From: Planctomycetaceae bacterium
GTDB taxonomy: Bacteria; Planctomycetota; Planctomycetia; Planctomycetales; Planctomycetaceae
Assembly: GCA_041398825.1 (NCBI GenBank)
Contig: JAWKTX010000006.1
Location: 124,001 to 188,000, forward strand
Direction: 5' to 3'
DNA length: 64,000 bases
Part shown: positions 9,133-19,293 of the stretch, piece after piece
Layout: every line of letters begins with the position of its first letter
Numbering within the stretch: position 1 is the stretch's first letter
Notes under the pieces: model-generated
Database searches by the model: none
What the model was told of the DNA's origin: nothing
Seen by the model: only the letters and a program-made list of their open reading frames with translations
Made by a program: the position numbers and the translations under genes

Positions 9133-11013
9133 ATGAAATCAATTAGCGCCATAGCCCGGGATATTCTGGAACTCCCGTTACTGAAGCGGGAGCTGATTGA
9201 AGCCGCAAACCGTAAGCGTACCTACGTTCTGCGTTCTGCAATGGCCGCCATTCTTCTGGTCGTGTTCCTGTTACTGTTCTTTGATCTGCGATCCTACCGC
9301 AACGCGTACCGGATGCTGGGCACCGGCGGCGAGATTGCCATGGTGCTGGTTGCGACAAACCTGTTTGCCATCTATATCCTGCTGCCTGTGATGACGTGCG
9401 GGGCGATTTCCGGCGAACGCGAAAAACAAACGCTCAGCCTGCTTCTGATCACCCGCCTTTCCCCGGCCAGACTTGTCGCGGAAAAACTGCTTTCGGCGTT
9501 GTTGCCACTCGCACAGTTCATGCTGATCACGCTGCCGATCCTGGGAGTCGCCTACCTGCTGGGGGGAATTACTCTGAAACAAACCATCGGCTCCGTAATG
9601 ATTCTGATCATGGCAGCGATTCAGGTGGCTTCCGTTGCCATTTTCTGCAGCAGCCTGCTGCGTTCCGGGACAACATCATTCTGGGCGGTATATCTGACGT
9701 TGGCTGCCCTTGCACTTGTGCCGCCCTGCATCGCCGGAATCCTCGATGAGCTAAGGCTGTTGCCACGGATTCAGATCTTTCCTGCCTATGTTCCCTTGCG
9801 AGAACAATTGTACATTCCATTCGTCGCTTTCCTCGCCTGCATCGAAATGTTCCAGCGAGATCAGGGTGGGCTTCTGGATTTGATGATGATTGCATGGCCG
9901 CCGATTTTGGTTTCGACGCTGATGCTGGTAGGCAGTGTATTCGCCGTCGGAAGGCTTCACTCTGAAAAGGGTCTTGCGAACCCGAATTTCAAACAGATCC
10001 TTGCAGGGCCCATTCGATTTTTGGCACAGAAGCTTCGGCTGTCGAAACTTCGCGGGCTGGCTACCCGGATACCGCAACCCTGGCTGCAAACCATCAGAAG
10101 ACGCCTGCCGACGAATACAGCAATTGGTAACCGCGAAATCGCGGCAACGATGCTTGCTCGATGGCCGTTGTTCGCCTTTCTGGCCGGGGCGTTCTTTGTG
10201 CTGACGATTCTTATGTCTCATGAACTACGCAGAGCAAGTTCGTGGTATGAGTTCTTCGTTGGGTGTGAAATTTTCGGCACGATCGTCAGTCTGTTGATGG
10301 TGGCAAGCGTAGCGAGTCGAATGTTCGCAGCTGAAAGAGAGAGACAAACTCTTGATTCCCTGCTTACGACTCCTGTTTCAAATCATGAACTGATCTCGGA
10401 AAAGCAGGCGGCAACAAACCGATGTATTCTGCTGATTATGGGATTCTTCGCTTACCTTGTTCTGCTGAATTTTCTGGGGATGATGTTTCGATTCGTGACG
10501 CCATCCGGATGGTTCGATATAGAAAGCCAGTACCGGAGATTTACATACGACCAGCTTGGCTTTCTTCAATCCCGTATTTTCATCGTCGTCGCGATGTTTC
10601 TGCACTTGTACCTGTACCTTCACATCGCCAAGTGGATTGCTACGGGCTGGGGCCTGTATCTGCATTCCCAACTGAAAGCGATGCTGGCTTCGATCCTGTC
10701 GCTTCTTGCCTTGTCTCTGGGACCGGTCGCATTGCTGACCATCATCATGCTGGCTGTCGATGCCCGACCTCGAACATTTCCGTTCTGGTATTTCTCATCC
10801 CCGGCGATTGTTTACGGATTGACGCTGGTGGGCGAACTGGACGACATTATCCGCGACCTGGGAACCGAACATGCCTTCGCGTACTGGAGCGTTATCTTCC
10901 TGAATCTGATCCTTTACTTTGGTGTCTTCTGGATCATTCGCGTTTGGGTCCTGCAAAAATTCCCGGCGTTCCTCGGGCGCATCGACACGCAGCACACAGA
11001 AACGCCGTCGTGA
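9133..11013 (+). CDS. ABC-2-type multi-TM transport permease
   Basis: 626 residues from ATG 9133; a GTG nine codons upstream (9106) is also possible. At least ten hydrophobic helices are visible in two similar halves. Each half contains the pattern seen after TM2 in ABC-2 permeases: C-G-A-I-S-G-E-R-E-K-Q-T-L near residue 100 and F-A-A-E-R-E-R-Q-T-L-D-S-L-L-T-T-P near 405. The protein is therefore a fused two-half ABC-2 permease. It follows lysC by 35 nt and could be cotranscribed, but no ATP-binding subunit is adjacent, so the energising ATPase and the substrate are unknown. Confidence 0.8.
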   Translation: MKSISAIARDILELPLLKRELIEAANRKRTYVLRSAMAAILLVVFLLLFFDLRSYRNAYRMLGTGGEIAMVLVATNLFAIYILLPVMTCGAISGEREKQTLSLLLITRLSPARLVAEKLLSALLPLAQFMLITLPILGVAYLLGGITLKQTIGSVMILIMAAIQVASVAIFCSSLLRSGTTSFWAVYLTLAALALVPPCIAGILDELRLLPRIQIFPAYVPLREQLYIPFVAFLACIEMFQRDQGGLLDLMMIAWPPILVSTLMLVGSVFAVGRLHSEKGLANPNFKQILAGPIRFLAQKLRLSKLRGLATRIPQPWLQTIRRRLPTNTAIGNREIAATMLARWPLFAFLAGAFFVLTILMSHELRRASSWYEFFVGCEIFGTIVSLLMVASVASRMFAAERERQTLDSLLTTPVSNHELISEKQAATNRCILLIMGFFAYLVLLNFLGMMFRFVTPSGWFDIESQYRRFTYDQLGFLQSRIFIVVAMFLHLYLYLHIAKWIATGWGLYLHSQLKAMLASILSLLALSLGPVALLTIIMLAVDARPRTFPFWYFSSPAIVYGLTLVGELDDIIRDLGTEHAFAYWSVIFLNLILYFGVFWIIRVWVLQKFPAFLGRIDTQHTETPS

Positions 11014-11183
11014 TGGCTGCTGCAATTGTCGCACCTCGTACTTGACTCGCTTCGCCGAAGTACGAACAGTTCTGTTCCGGTAGTGTTCACAGCATCCGAT
11101 GTGATACAACTCTCCCGCCCGGCGATGCATCGTCTATCGCCAATTTTCTGTTTCAGCACAGCCACAGCCGAAATCAAAGCTTC

Positions 11184-12185
11184 ATGGGAACGGACGACCA
11201 TCCAACGCCTCCTGCACCGCTGTCTAATGCCATTCCTTCAGGATCAGCCGTAAGCAAAAATGCCGCCACCGCACATCCGTCAGCTTCCGAAGAGGTGTGG
11301 ACAGTTCAGCGGATTCTGGAATGGACGACCGGGTTTCTGAAACAGAAAGGGATCGAATCACCGCGACTGGAGGCGGAATTACTTCTTTCCCACGCGCGAC
11401 AGTGCCAGCGCATCCGCCTTTACACGGATTTCGATGCCGTCGTTTCTGACACCGAACGATCCAGAATGCGTGAAATGGTCCAGCGCAGGGCAAAACGAGA
11501 ACCACTGGCCTACCTGGTTGGCAGTAAAGAATTCTACGGGCGAAGTTTTGAGGTTGGCAAAGGCGTCCTGATCCCCCGTCCTGAGACGGAGACTCTGATT
11601 GATGTCTGCCTGGAACGATTACCTCGCAATGAAAGTCGACACATTGCCGAAGTGGGCTTTGGAAGTGGCTGCATATCCATCACGTTAGCGAAACAGTGCC
11701 CCCAGCTAACCATTCAGGCGACGGACCCATCGCCGGAAGCAATGCATTTTGCGACCCACAATTCCTCTGCGCACAAAGTGCAGGACCGAATTCAACTGGT
11801 CAATGGTGATTGTCTGCGGGCTTTCCTGCCGAAGAATTCATCGGAAGGAACGGCCGCCGGATTCACTCCGTCGTTCGATGGAATTGTCAGCAACCCACCG
11901 TATATCCGGATCGACGAAATGGCGGCACTGCAGCCTGAAGTTGGCCTGCATGAACCCCACGAAGCTCTGGTCTCCGGTGAAGACGGACTGGACATCACTC
12001 GCCGAATCATTCATCAGGCAACCATGATCCTGAAGCCGAACGCATTCATCGCGTTCGAACTGGATCCCGCCCAGTGCCAAACGGTCGAATCGATTCTCAG
12101 GACAACAGGTTTCACCGCGACAGGTATCCGCAAGGATCTGAGTGGAAATGACCGGGTGGTGTTTGCTGAATGGCCGGGACAGTGA
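11184..12185 (+). CDS. prmC: Peptide chain release factor N5-glutamine methyltransferase
   Basis: 333 residues. PrmC methylates the Gln of the GGQ motif in RF1 and RF2, using SAM. The N-terminal helical substrate-recognition domain covers about residues 35-125 and ends in K-E-F-Y-G-R-S-F and L-I-P-R-P-E-T-E. The Rossmann domain follows with E-V-G-F-G-S-G-C-I-S (SAM binding) and the diagnostic N-P-P-Y near residue 237. ATG 11184 lacks a clear ribosome site and gives an N-terminal extension of about 30 Pro- and Ala-rich residues, so the true start may be slightly downstream. The 3' end overlaps murA by 16 nt, so translation is probably coupled. Confidence 0.93.
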   Translation: MGTDDHPTPPAPLSNAIPSGSAVSKNAATAHPSASEEVWTVQRILEWTTGFLKQKGIESPRLEAELLLSHARQCQRIRLYTDFDAVVSDTERSRMREMVQRRAKREPLAYLVGSKEFYGRSFEVGKGVLIPRPETETLIDVCLERLPRNESRHIAEVGFGSGCISITLAKQCPQLTIQATDPSPEAMHFATHNSSAHKVQDRIQLVNGDCLRAFLPKNSSEGTAAGFTPSFDGIVSNPPYIRIDEMAALQPEVGLHEPHEALVSGEDGLDITRRIIHQATMILKPNAFIAFELDPAQCQTVESILRTTGFTATGIRKDLSGNDRVVFAEWPGQ

Positions 12186-13498
12186 CGTTCGATCGATCGA
12201 ATGAAATCTTTCGCATTCAGGGCGCCAAACCTCTGCGCGGCAGGGTGCGAGTCGATGGATCCAAGAATGCCGCACTTCCCATACTGGCGGCATCCCTTGC
12301 CGTTGACGGCACGGTCCAGCTCCGGCAGATTCCCGATCTGACCGATATCGATACGATGTGCCAGTTGTTGTCTCAACTCGGCGCTCACATCTGTCGCGAC
12401 ACAGCCGCTGGTACTGTGGAGATCCGCAACTCCGCCCAGGAGTCGATGGAAGCTCCTTACGATCTGGTCAGCCGGATGCGTGCCAGCGTCTGCGTCCTTG
12501 GACCACTGCTTTCACGCTTTGGTCGCGCGCGTGTATCACTTCCCGGAGGCTGTAACATCGGTCATCGACCGATCGACCTGCATCTGAGAGGCCTGGCAGC
12601 ACTGGGAGCCGACATCCGCATAGAACGAGGCTACATCATTGCCGAGTCCCGAATTCTGAAAGGATGTGATCTTGTCCTCAGCGGCCCGGAAGGAAGCACG
12701 GTCACAGGGACATGCAATGTCTTGTGTGCTGCGGCAACAGCGGTTGGCCGAACTGTGATTCGGGCAGCAGCCTGCGAACCGGAAGTCGCAGATCTTGCGG
12801 CATTTCTGAACGCAGCGGGCGCTGATATTCAGGGCGCGGGGACCTCGACGATCGAAGTCACCGGTGTCCGACATCTGAATGCGGTCGCTCATTCGGTCAT
12901 TCCGGACCGCATCGAAGCAGCAACGCTGGCGATCGCGGCAGCGATCACCAGTGGGGACGTTGAGATCATCAATGCTCCAACGGAAAGCCTTCAAAGCATT
13001 CGGACGGCGCTGGACCAGATTGGAGTATGCCAGTCCGTCATAAATTCCGATGTCGAAGTGACGTGGCGCGTATCCGCCGAAGCAGCAGGGGAACTGCGCC
13101 CGGTAGAACTGATCGCGCTGCCTTACCCGGGAATTCCAACAGACGCTCAGGCGCAATTAATGGCGCTGCTGTCGCTGGCCGGCGGCACCAGTGTCATTAC
13201 AGATCGCGTCTTCCCGGATCGATTCATGCACGCTGCGGAGTTGGTTCGAATGGGAGCCGATATCCGCGTTACTGCGGGCACGGCAATTATCCGCGGTGTG
13301 GATCGGCTGACTGGCGCAACAGTGATGGCATCCGACCTGCGGGCGAGTGCCGCACTCGTGCTGGCTGCAATGGCTGCCGAGGGGACTTCTGAAATCCGAC
13401 GCGTCTACCACATTGACCGCGGGTACGCCGGATTCGAGAGGAAACTGAATCAGCTCGGCGCCTGCATCCAGAGACTTTCCGGCCCTAATCCTGACTGA
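12170..13498 (+). CDS. murA: UDP-N-acetylglucosamine 1-carboxyvinyltransferase
   Basis: 442 residues. MurA transfers enolpyruvate from PEP to UDP-GlcNAc, the first committed step of peptidoglycan synthesis. The active-site Cys is present at residue 128 in L-P-G-G-C-N-I-G-H-R-P. The substrate-binding G-S-K-N-A-A-L-P near the start, P-D-R-I-E-A-A-T and F-P-D-R-F-M-H-A-A-E-L match the family, as does the C-terminal Y-H-I-D-R-G-Y. Retention of Cys rather than Asp predicts sensitivity to fosfomycin. The start overlaps prmC, and the 3' end overlaps the convergent TPR gene by 14 nt. Its presence agrees with the finding that planctomycetes do make peptidoglycan. Confidence 0.96.
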   Translation: MAGTVTFDRSNEIFRIQGAKPLRGRVRVDGSKNAALPILAASLAVDGTVQLRQIPDLTDIDTMCQLLSQLGAHICRDTAAGTVEIRNSAQESMEAPYDLVSRMRASVCVLGPLLSRFGRARVSLPGGCNIGHRPIDLHLRGLAALGADIRIERGYIIAESRILKGCDLVLSGPEGSTVTGTCNVLCAAATAVGRTVIRAAACEPEVADLAAFLNAAGADIQGAGTSTIEVTGVRHLNAVAHSVIPDRIEAATLAIAAAITSGDVEIINAPTESLQSIRTALDQIGVCQSVINSDVEVTWRVSAEAAGELRPVELIALPYPGIPTDAQAQLMALLSLAGGTSVITDRVFPDRFMHAAELVRMGADIRVTAGTAIIRGVDRLTGATVMASDLRASAALVLAAMAAEGTSEIRRVYHIDRGYAGFERKLNQLGACIQRLSGPNPD

Positions 13499-15704
13499 GC
13501 TCAATCAAACGGGCTTTGTGAGCTTCCGCCATATCCATTTTGCCCAATTCCGTAAAGGCGGTCACCAGAAGTTCGTGAGTCAGCGCATCATTTTTCTTGT
13601 CGGGCAGAGCAATCAGTAACTCGTTGCAAGCTTCTGTCCATCGTTCCATTCGCAGGAGGATTTCGCCGCGAGTTGCGTGCAGTTCCGACTGATCGTCCAC
13701 AATCGCGAGAGCCCGATCCACTTCCTGGAGAGCTCGTTCAAGATTGGGTGGCTCGGAACGACAAAGTGCGATGGCCAGATTGTTGAGTATCGATGGATCT
13801 CCGGACCGGATTGCGTTCGCCGTGTCCAGCAGCAGAATCGCATCGGTAAACTTTTCTGCCAGTAGCGCCTGTGTTCCCATCAGCATGTGAATCTGTCCAT
13901 TCGGATCTCCCGCCGTACGCAGCTTTCGCAGGCGATCCCGTGCTGGGGCCGACATCACATCTTCCACCCATGAAAGTCTCGCAAGTTCCACGATCACCGG
14001 CGCCTGAGTTGCCGGAATGGTGATGGCCTGATCAAGCAACAGGAGCATTTCGTTGGCTTTATCAACATCAAGCACCCTGCCAGTATTTGCAGAATCAACC
14101 GAATTTTCGGCGGAAGAAGACTGTTCACCACGCAGCAGTATTCCGTATTGACGGAGGCAAGCGGTCCCGAAAGCGGTCTGAATGATCGGTGAACATTCAT
14201 TCAATGGCTTGTTCGCCGATTCACACCACCTGCGGACAAGATCAATCGACTCCATTGGTCGCTGGAGAATCGCATAACATTCAAGCATGACCTGCAGGGC
14301 ATTTTCATCTTTCGGGTGCTCAGAAAGGCGCAATTCACTTTCTTCTAATAGTGTTTTTGTCAGAGTCTGCGCAGCAGCACTATCGCCTGACACTGCGTAC
14401 AACCGAGCGAGGGTCACTCGCATTTGTGGTCGCGATTCGGCAACGACCTGCAGCAATTCAATGGCTTCCGGAAGGGCATTGCAGGCGACATACAGCTGCG
14501 AAAGATTGAGCCTTGCATCGTTCAGGCGATTCAGCTCGGTTTCGTCACTGCCCCCCTGATGATCGTTTACAATGCCGCTCCAATGGTTGATACAGGACTG
14601 CAGCTGTTCTCGCTCAAATCTGGCTCCCATCGAGTGGACGCGAGTAACAATCGGAATGATCCCCGGATGGTCAGGCTGTCTGGCAATGACCTGAAGGACG
14701 TTTCGCACTCCAACGTCCCGATTCAACGGTGATTGCTGGAGCCGCATAGCGGTGACCTGCAGATCAAAATCGGACAATGCCCTCGACAGCATGGGATCAT
14801 TCGTTTCCTGAAGCCCTGTCTGCAGCAGGCTGCGTGCTTCCGGCAGGCGTCCCAGAGACGCCAGCGCTTCTGCCAGCATCTTCCTCATCGAAGAATCCTG
14901 ACGATTGGCGGAGAAGTACGACTGCAACTCAGCAAGACCGGTTTCCTGCAGCGTAATGATGTCACTTTCCGGTCGACCAAGCTGCTTCTTGACTCTTGCC
15001 AGAGAGAGTGAGAGCACCGGGTATGTCCTGACGGCAGTGTTGAGCGATTGTTCTGCAAGCCGCCACTCAGACCTTTTCAGATAAACGTCAGCCAGTCGTC
15101 TGGCAATGTCGCTGTCATCGGGTGCCTCCCGTTGTATCAGTAACAATTGTCGTTCAATATCGTCTTCGGTCAGCGGTACATACGGCTCTTCCAAAAGGGC
15201 CTGATTCACGATCCACCGGCGGGCCGGTGTGTATCCATTTGCATCAGGCGCCAACAGTGGCATCATGTACGCGAGCCCATCCTGTCTGTGTTTTGTCAGA
15301 AGAAAAACACCCATGCGAAATCGAAAACTCTGATCGCTCGGCCGTAACGACATCAGGGTTTTCAACCCATACTCAATGCGTTCTTCGTCATCTGCCTCTA
15401 CGGCGGCATTGATTTCGCGTTCAACCCTGGCAATGACGGGTGCGTCCGATGCATTTTTGAGCCAGATGGTATAGGTCAGAGTGCCTGCCGCAGCGAGAGC
15501 GAACGGCAACCCCTGCAGCAGCCGCATGAATTCTCGGGAGTAGCACCAACCTTCGGCAAAACCCATGAACCAGGTCCACCAGTTTCCGGGGCGCATCAGG
15601 TCGGACAGACTGACATTTCGAAGGGTATTGTCCTCGTCGCCGAAATAACCACGAGACTCCGGTTGAGATTCCCGGCGGCCACTTTCTTCTTTACTAACAG
15701 CCAT
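13485..15704 (-). CDS. Membrane-anchored TPR-repeat protein
   Basis: 739 residues, ATG 15704. After a charged, Ser-rich N-terminus of about 40 residues comes an aromatic stretch (N-W-W-T-W-F-M-G-F) and one hydrophobic segment near residues 66-86 (L-P-F-A-L-A-A-A-G-T-L-T-Y-T-I-W), a likely single TM anchor. The rest is alpha-helical with many TPR-like units, for instance A-E-Q-S-L-N-T-A-V-R-T-Y-P and L-E-R-A-L-Q-E-V-D-R-A-L-A-I-V. No catalytic motif is visible, so a scaffold or assembly role is an inference. It is monocistronic as far as can be seen and converges on murA. Confidence 0.8.
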   Translation of the reverse strand: MAVSKEESGRRESQPESRGYFGDEDNTLRNVSLSDLMRPGNWWTWFMGFAEGWCYSREFMRLLQGLPFALAAAGTLTYTIWLKNASDAPVIARVEREINAAVEADDEERIEYGLKTLMSLRPSDQSFRFRMGVFLLTKHRQDGLAYMMPLLAPDANGYTPARRWIVNQALLEEPYVPLTEDDIERQLLLIQREAPDDSDIARRLADVYLKRSEWRLAEQSLNTAVRTYPVLSLSLARVKKQLGRPESDIITLQETGLAELQSYFSANRQDSSMRKMLAEALASLGRLPEARSLLQTGLQETNDPMLSRALSDFDLQVTAMRLQQSPLNRDVGVRNVLQVIARQPDHPGIIPIVTRVHSMGARFEREQLQSCINHWSGIVNDHQGGSDETELNRLNDARLNLSQLYVACNALPEAIELLQVVAESRPQMRVTLARLYAVSGDSAAAQTLTKTLLEESELRLSEHPKDENALQVMLECYAILQRPMESIDLVRRWCESANKPLNECSPIIQTAFGTACLRQYGILLRGEQSSSAENSVDSANTGRVLDVDKANEMLLLLDQAITIPATQAPVIVELARLSWVEDVMSAPARDRLRKLRTAGDPNGQIHMLMGTQALLAEKFTDAILLLDTANAIRSGDPSILNNLAIALCRSEPPNLERALQEVDRALAIVDDQSELHATRGEILLRMERWTEACNELLIALPDKKNDALTHELLVTAFTELGKMDMAEAHKARLIELSQD

Positions 15705-16053
15705 ACCAAAGCCCTAACTTCTGAAAACGTCCGGACGAACCCCAGCATAATGACATCATCACCCTGAATGATCCAGAAACTTCCACCTGATTCCACCAGC
15801 TTTATCACTGCCGAACGTTCAACCCGACGGGCGTGACCTGCAGGCTTGATCGCAGGCTTAATTCCGGCATGTTGCAAAACATCACCGCGAAAACGGCAAC
15901 CACGCGAGTGTCGGCTATCGAACTGTACGCAACGGACGGGCATCATCAATTGTCTCTGCGGGCGGGAATCCACGAAAGGCACGCCCCCGCGACACGACTC
16001 TCCTCCGGAGAATCCCACCGGAGTCCGAAAACTGTTCGAAGTGAGATGATTTC
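15705..16053. other. Divergent intergenic region
   Basis: These 349 bases lie between the divergent TPR and peroxidase genes, so both promoters should be here. I recognise no operator, hairpin or RNA gene. Confidence 0.4.
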
Positions 16054-18822
16054 ATGAAACGCGGCGCTCGTTCCGGCATTCACAATCGGCCCGAATCGGT
16101 ACTGTTTTCGTCGATTGAGGCAGTCGAAGAACGTCAACTCCTGTCTGCAGCGACGTCTCCTATCGACGGAGTTGGGCACAACGAATCGTCTCCGTGGTGG
16201 GGAAGCACAGAGACAGAACTGATCCGCTACGCCAGCCCCGCCTATGAAGATGGAATCTCTAGTCCGGCAGGCAGCAATCGCCCCGGCGCCAGACTGGTAA
16301 GCAACCAGATTGTTGCACAGGCCGAATCGATTCTGAATGATCGGCAGATGTCCGACTTTGTCTGGATGTGGGGTCAACTCATCGATCACGACATCGATCT
16401 GACCGATCCTGCGGTTCCTGCGGAAGACTTCAGTATCGACGTGTCGGCCGGCGATCCGTGGTTTGATCCGCTGGCGACGGGAACCGTGCAAATTGACCTG
16501 GCGAGATCCGTCTCCGTCGAGGGAGAAGAGTCATCTGATGGTATGCGACAACAACTTAACTCGATCACCGCCTGGCTCGATGGATCAGTCGTCTACGGAT
16601 CATCAAACGAACGTGCGAATGCGCTGAGAAGTTTCGACGTAGGGCGTCTGCGAACCAGTGAAGGGAATCTGCTTCCCTACAATGACGCCGGATTGCCCAA
16701 TGCCGGTGGATCATCTTCATCACTGTTTCTGGCGGGTGACGTCAGGGCGAATGAGAATATTGCGTTGTCGTCGATGCACACACTGTGGGTCCGGGAACAC
16801 AACCGCCTTTGCGAAGAACTTTCCGCAGCCGACTCATCACTCACCGACCAGGAACTCTACGAAAAAGCTCGATCAATCGTTGCGGCAGAAATCCAGGTCA
16901 TCACCTACAACGAATTCCTTCCGGCTTTGCTTGGCAATCACGCCATTGCTCCCTACGCCGGCTACGATTCGTCCGTGAATCCGACGATCGCCAACGAATT
17001 TTCCACGGCAGCCTACCGATTCGGGCATTCATTGTTGTCGCCATCGTTACAGCGGATCGACGCTTTTGGTAACAGTATCCCTGGAGGTGCGTTACCTCTC
17101 GCATCAGCCTTCTTCAACCCGCCCGCGCTGCTGTCCACGGGAATTGATGTTCTTTTCCGAGGTGCAGCCGTTCAGGCAGCTCAGGAACTGGACGTTCAGA
17201 TCGTCGATGGCGTTCGCAATTTCCTGTTCGGTGAGCCAGGGCAGGGCGGGCTTGACCTCGCGTCCCTGAACATTCAACGAGGGCGTGACCACGGTCTGGC
17301 GGACTACAATACGACACGGGAAGCGATGGGGCTCCCACGCGTCAGTTCATTCGACGACATCAGTTCCAATCCGATGGTCGCGGCCGCATTAGAACTAACC
17401 TACGGAAATGTCGACAACATCGATCTCTGGGTCGGCGGCCTTGCTGAGGACCATCTGGCCGACAGTTCGATGGGAATCACATTTACTACGATTCTGGTGG
17501 ATCAGTTTCAACGACTCCGCGATGGAGACCGATTCTGGTACGAAAACATCTTCACAGGAACCGAACTGCAGACTCTGCGAAACACGACTCTGGCTGAAGT
17601 CATCGAACGAAACACCGACGTCCAGTTCGCCCAGAGTAACGTGTTCTTCACTCCAAACTCAGAGATCATTGAATTTGAATTTGCACCCACCGGTATTCGA
17701 CGGGCGACCGTCAAAGCTGTCAACGAATACATTCAAATTGTGGATGATGTTTCGGGCAACATCGTCTTCATGCATGACACGAATGATCTCAGCGGTCTGA
17801 TTATCGTCGGCAACGAGAAGCTGGCCGACCGACTGGTCGTCGACGGCTCAATCACCGCCGAGATGCTTCCCAACGGTATCGATTTTCGCGCAGGAAATGT
17901 GGGACGAGACCGACTTGTCGTTCATGGCACTTCGGGGGACGACACGGTCACAGTAAATGGCAACTCTGTCAACCTGAACGACCTTGATGTTTTCTTTGAA
18001 TACATCGACGAACTCATGGTCGAAGGCGCCGCAGGTGACGACAGCCTGACGATCGTTCATCCGTGCGTTAACAAGACCATCCTGGATGGCGGCGATGGCA
18101 ACGACCTTCTGGTGGGCGGAGATTCAAACGACGAACTCTACGGTGGATATGGGAACGATATTCTTCGAGGCGGCAACGGAGACGACAAGCTCTACGGCGG
18201 ACCGGGAGCGGATCAACTCTACGGTGAGGGGGGCGTTGATCAATTGATCGGCGGTGGCGGATTCGATTTGATCGTCGAAGATGGCAATGAACAATCACCA
18301 GACGTCGCTCCTCGATACGCGGCATTCCTCGACCAGTTCTACAATCTGCGTTTCCTCGGAAATGACTACTACAACTGGAGTGGACGTCAGGAACGATGGT
18401 TCTATTCGAACAAAGGATGGATGTTCATTTTACCGGATGGTTCGATTCATCTGTGGGATCGACTCCCTGGCGCCAATGGCCCCTTCATCGGCAGGGTCGA
18501 AGTTTCGTGTTACCAGAATCTGAATGAACTCTGTGACCACAGCACACCGTTCAATGATGAAGATACGCTGGATGGCGTCGCAAATCTGGCCAGGCAACTC
18601 GACGAACAGCTTCAGCTTCGGTTCTGGGGAAGTTACATCTACAACTGGGGTGGACGTCAGGAGAAATGGATCCCTGGAAAGAACGGCTGGTATTGCATCA
18701 CCCGGGACGGGCGGCTTTGGTTCTGGGATGGATCTCGAAACTCCGAAGGGACACTGATCGCAGAACTGAACATCATGTATTTCAGTTCTCCAGCACTCCT
18801 GCATGACGCATGGAATGGTTAG
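16054..18822 (+). CDS. Secreted animal-type haem peroxidase with RTX calcium-binding repeats
   Basis: 922 residues. The N-terminus carries the planctomycete export-associated element E-E-R-Q-L-L-S-A at about residue 25. Residues 40-560 match the animal haem peroxidase (An_peroxidase, PF03098) fold: distal His in W-G-Q-L-I-D-H-D-I-D, proximal His in Y-R-F-G-H-S, and R-G-R-D-H-G-L-A-D-Y-N. Residues about 678-740 are RTX nonapeptides of G-G-x-G-x-D-x-L type (G-N-D-L-L-V-G-G, G-D-D-K-L-Y-G-G, G-A-D-Q-L-Y-G-E), which bind Ca2+ outside the cell. The C-terminal 160 residues hold two copies of a Trp/Tyr-rich module (Y-Y-N-W-S-G-R-Q-E-R-W and Y-N-W-G-G-R-Q-E-K-W). It probably oxidises halides or phenolics outside the cell; the substrate is unknown. 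Confidence 0.92.
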   Translation: MKRGARSGIHNRPESVLFSSIEAVEERQLLSAATSPIDGVGHNESSPWWGSTETELIRYASPAYEDGISSPAGSNRPGARLVSNQIVAQAESILNDRQMSDFVWMWGQLIDHDIDLTDPAVPAEDFSIDVSAGDPWFDPLATGTVQIDLARSVSVEGEESSDGMRQQLNSITAWLDGSVVYGSSNERANALRSFDVGRLRTSEGNLLPYNDAGLPNAGGSSSSLFLAGDVRANENIALSSMHTLWVREHNRLCEELSAADSSLTDQELYEKARSIVAAEIQVITYNEFLPALLGNHAIAPYAGYDSSVNPTIANEFSTAAYRFGHSLLSPSLQRIDAFGNSIPGGALPLASAFFNPPALLSTGIDVLFRGAAVQAAQELDVQIVDGVRNFLFGEPGQGGLDLASLNIQRGRDHGLADYNTTREAMGLPRVSSFDDISSNPMVAAALELTYGNVDNIDLWVGGLAEDHLADSSMGITFTTILVDQFQRLRDGDRFWYENIFTGTELQTLRNTTLAEVIERNTDVQFAQSNVFFTPNSEIIEFEFAPTGIRRATVKAVNEYIQIVDDVSGNIVFMHDTNDLSGLIIVGNEKLADRLVVDGSITAEMLPNGIDFRAGNVGRDRLVVHGTSGDDTVTVNGNSVNLNDLDVFFEYIDELMVEGAAGDDSLTIVHPCVNKTILDGGDGNDLLVGGDSNDELYGGYGNDILRGGNGDDKLYGGPGADQLYGEGGVDQLIGGGGFDLIVEDGNEQSPDVAPRYAAFLDQFYNLRFLGNDYYNWSGRQERWFYSNKGWMFILPDGSIHLWDRLPGANGPFIGRVEVSCYQNLNELCDHSTPFNDEDTLDGVANLARQLDEQLQLRFWGSYIYNWGGRQEKWIPGKNGWYCITRDGRLWFWDGSRNSEGTLIAELNIMYFSSPALLHDAWNG

Positions 18823-19293
18823 TAGTCTGTTGAACAACGGAACTGGCTCGAGCAGTAGACCTTAAAACACGATGGTTTCCAGTCGTCCTGCGTGCTTGTC
18901 CCGGTTTTTGAACGGAGAGCCAGCAGCCCGTTGAAGAATCCAGCAACCGGTCAGATGAAGGGTGCAAGAAAAACTTCTTTACCGGTTCCCTTTGGCCAGT
19001 GATGCCCGATGTCACGTCGGTCTCCGTTCACCGGATTGCTGCAGGCCATCACCGATACTCCGTCGTCGCCAGCCGTGAATTTGTCACACAATCCGACTAC
19101 ACTGGGTCCATCGAGACCGAACGGCGTCTTTTCTCCACGAAGACGCCGTTCTTATTTCCTGACATTCCAGTGGCGGATCTGCTGGCGGCATAACGCCATG
19201 CAATTACGCGGGATCACCTGCATCAGTGCGAAACAACTTTCCGGAATCGCCCATGCATGAACAGCAACGTCTTGTTTGCAGGAGATACGCGAC
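18823..19293. other. Intergenic gap holding one strong terminator
   Basis: These 471 bases separate the peroxidase gene from the BatA/VWA operon. A perfect 12-bp hairpin lies at 19119-19151 (annotated separately). Short overlapping frames exist here, but none has coding character that I trust. Confidence 0.45.
19119..19159 (+). terminator. Rho-independent terminator candidate
   Basis: GAACGGCGTCTT (19119-19130) pairs perfectly with AAGACGCCGTTC (19140-19151) around a 9-nt loop and is followed by TTATTTCC. It lies 297 nt beyond the peroxidase stop, so it ends either a long 3' UTR or a small RNA in the gap. Confidence 0.7.
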
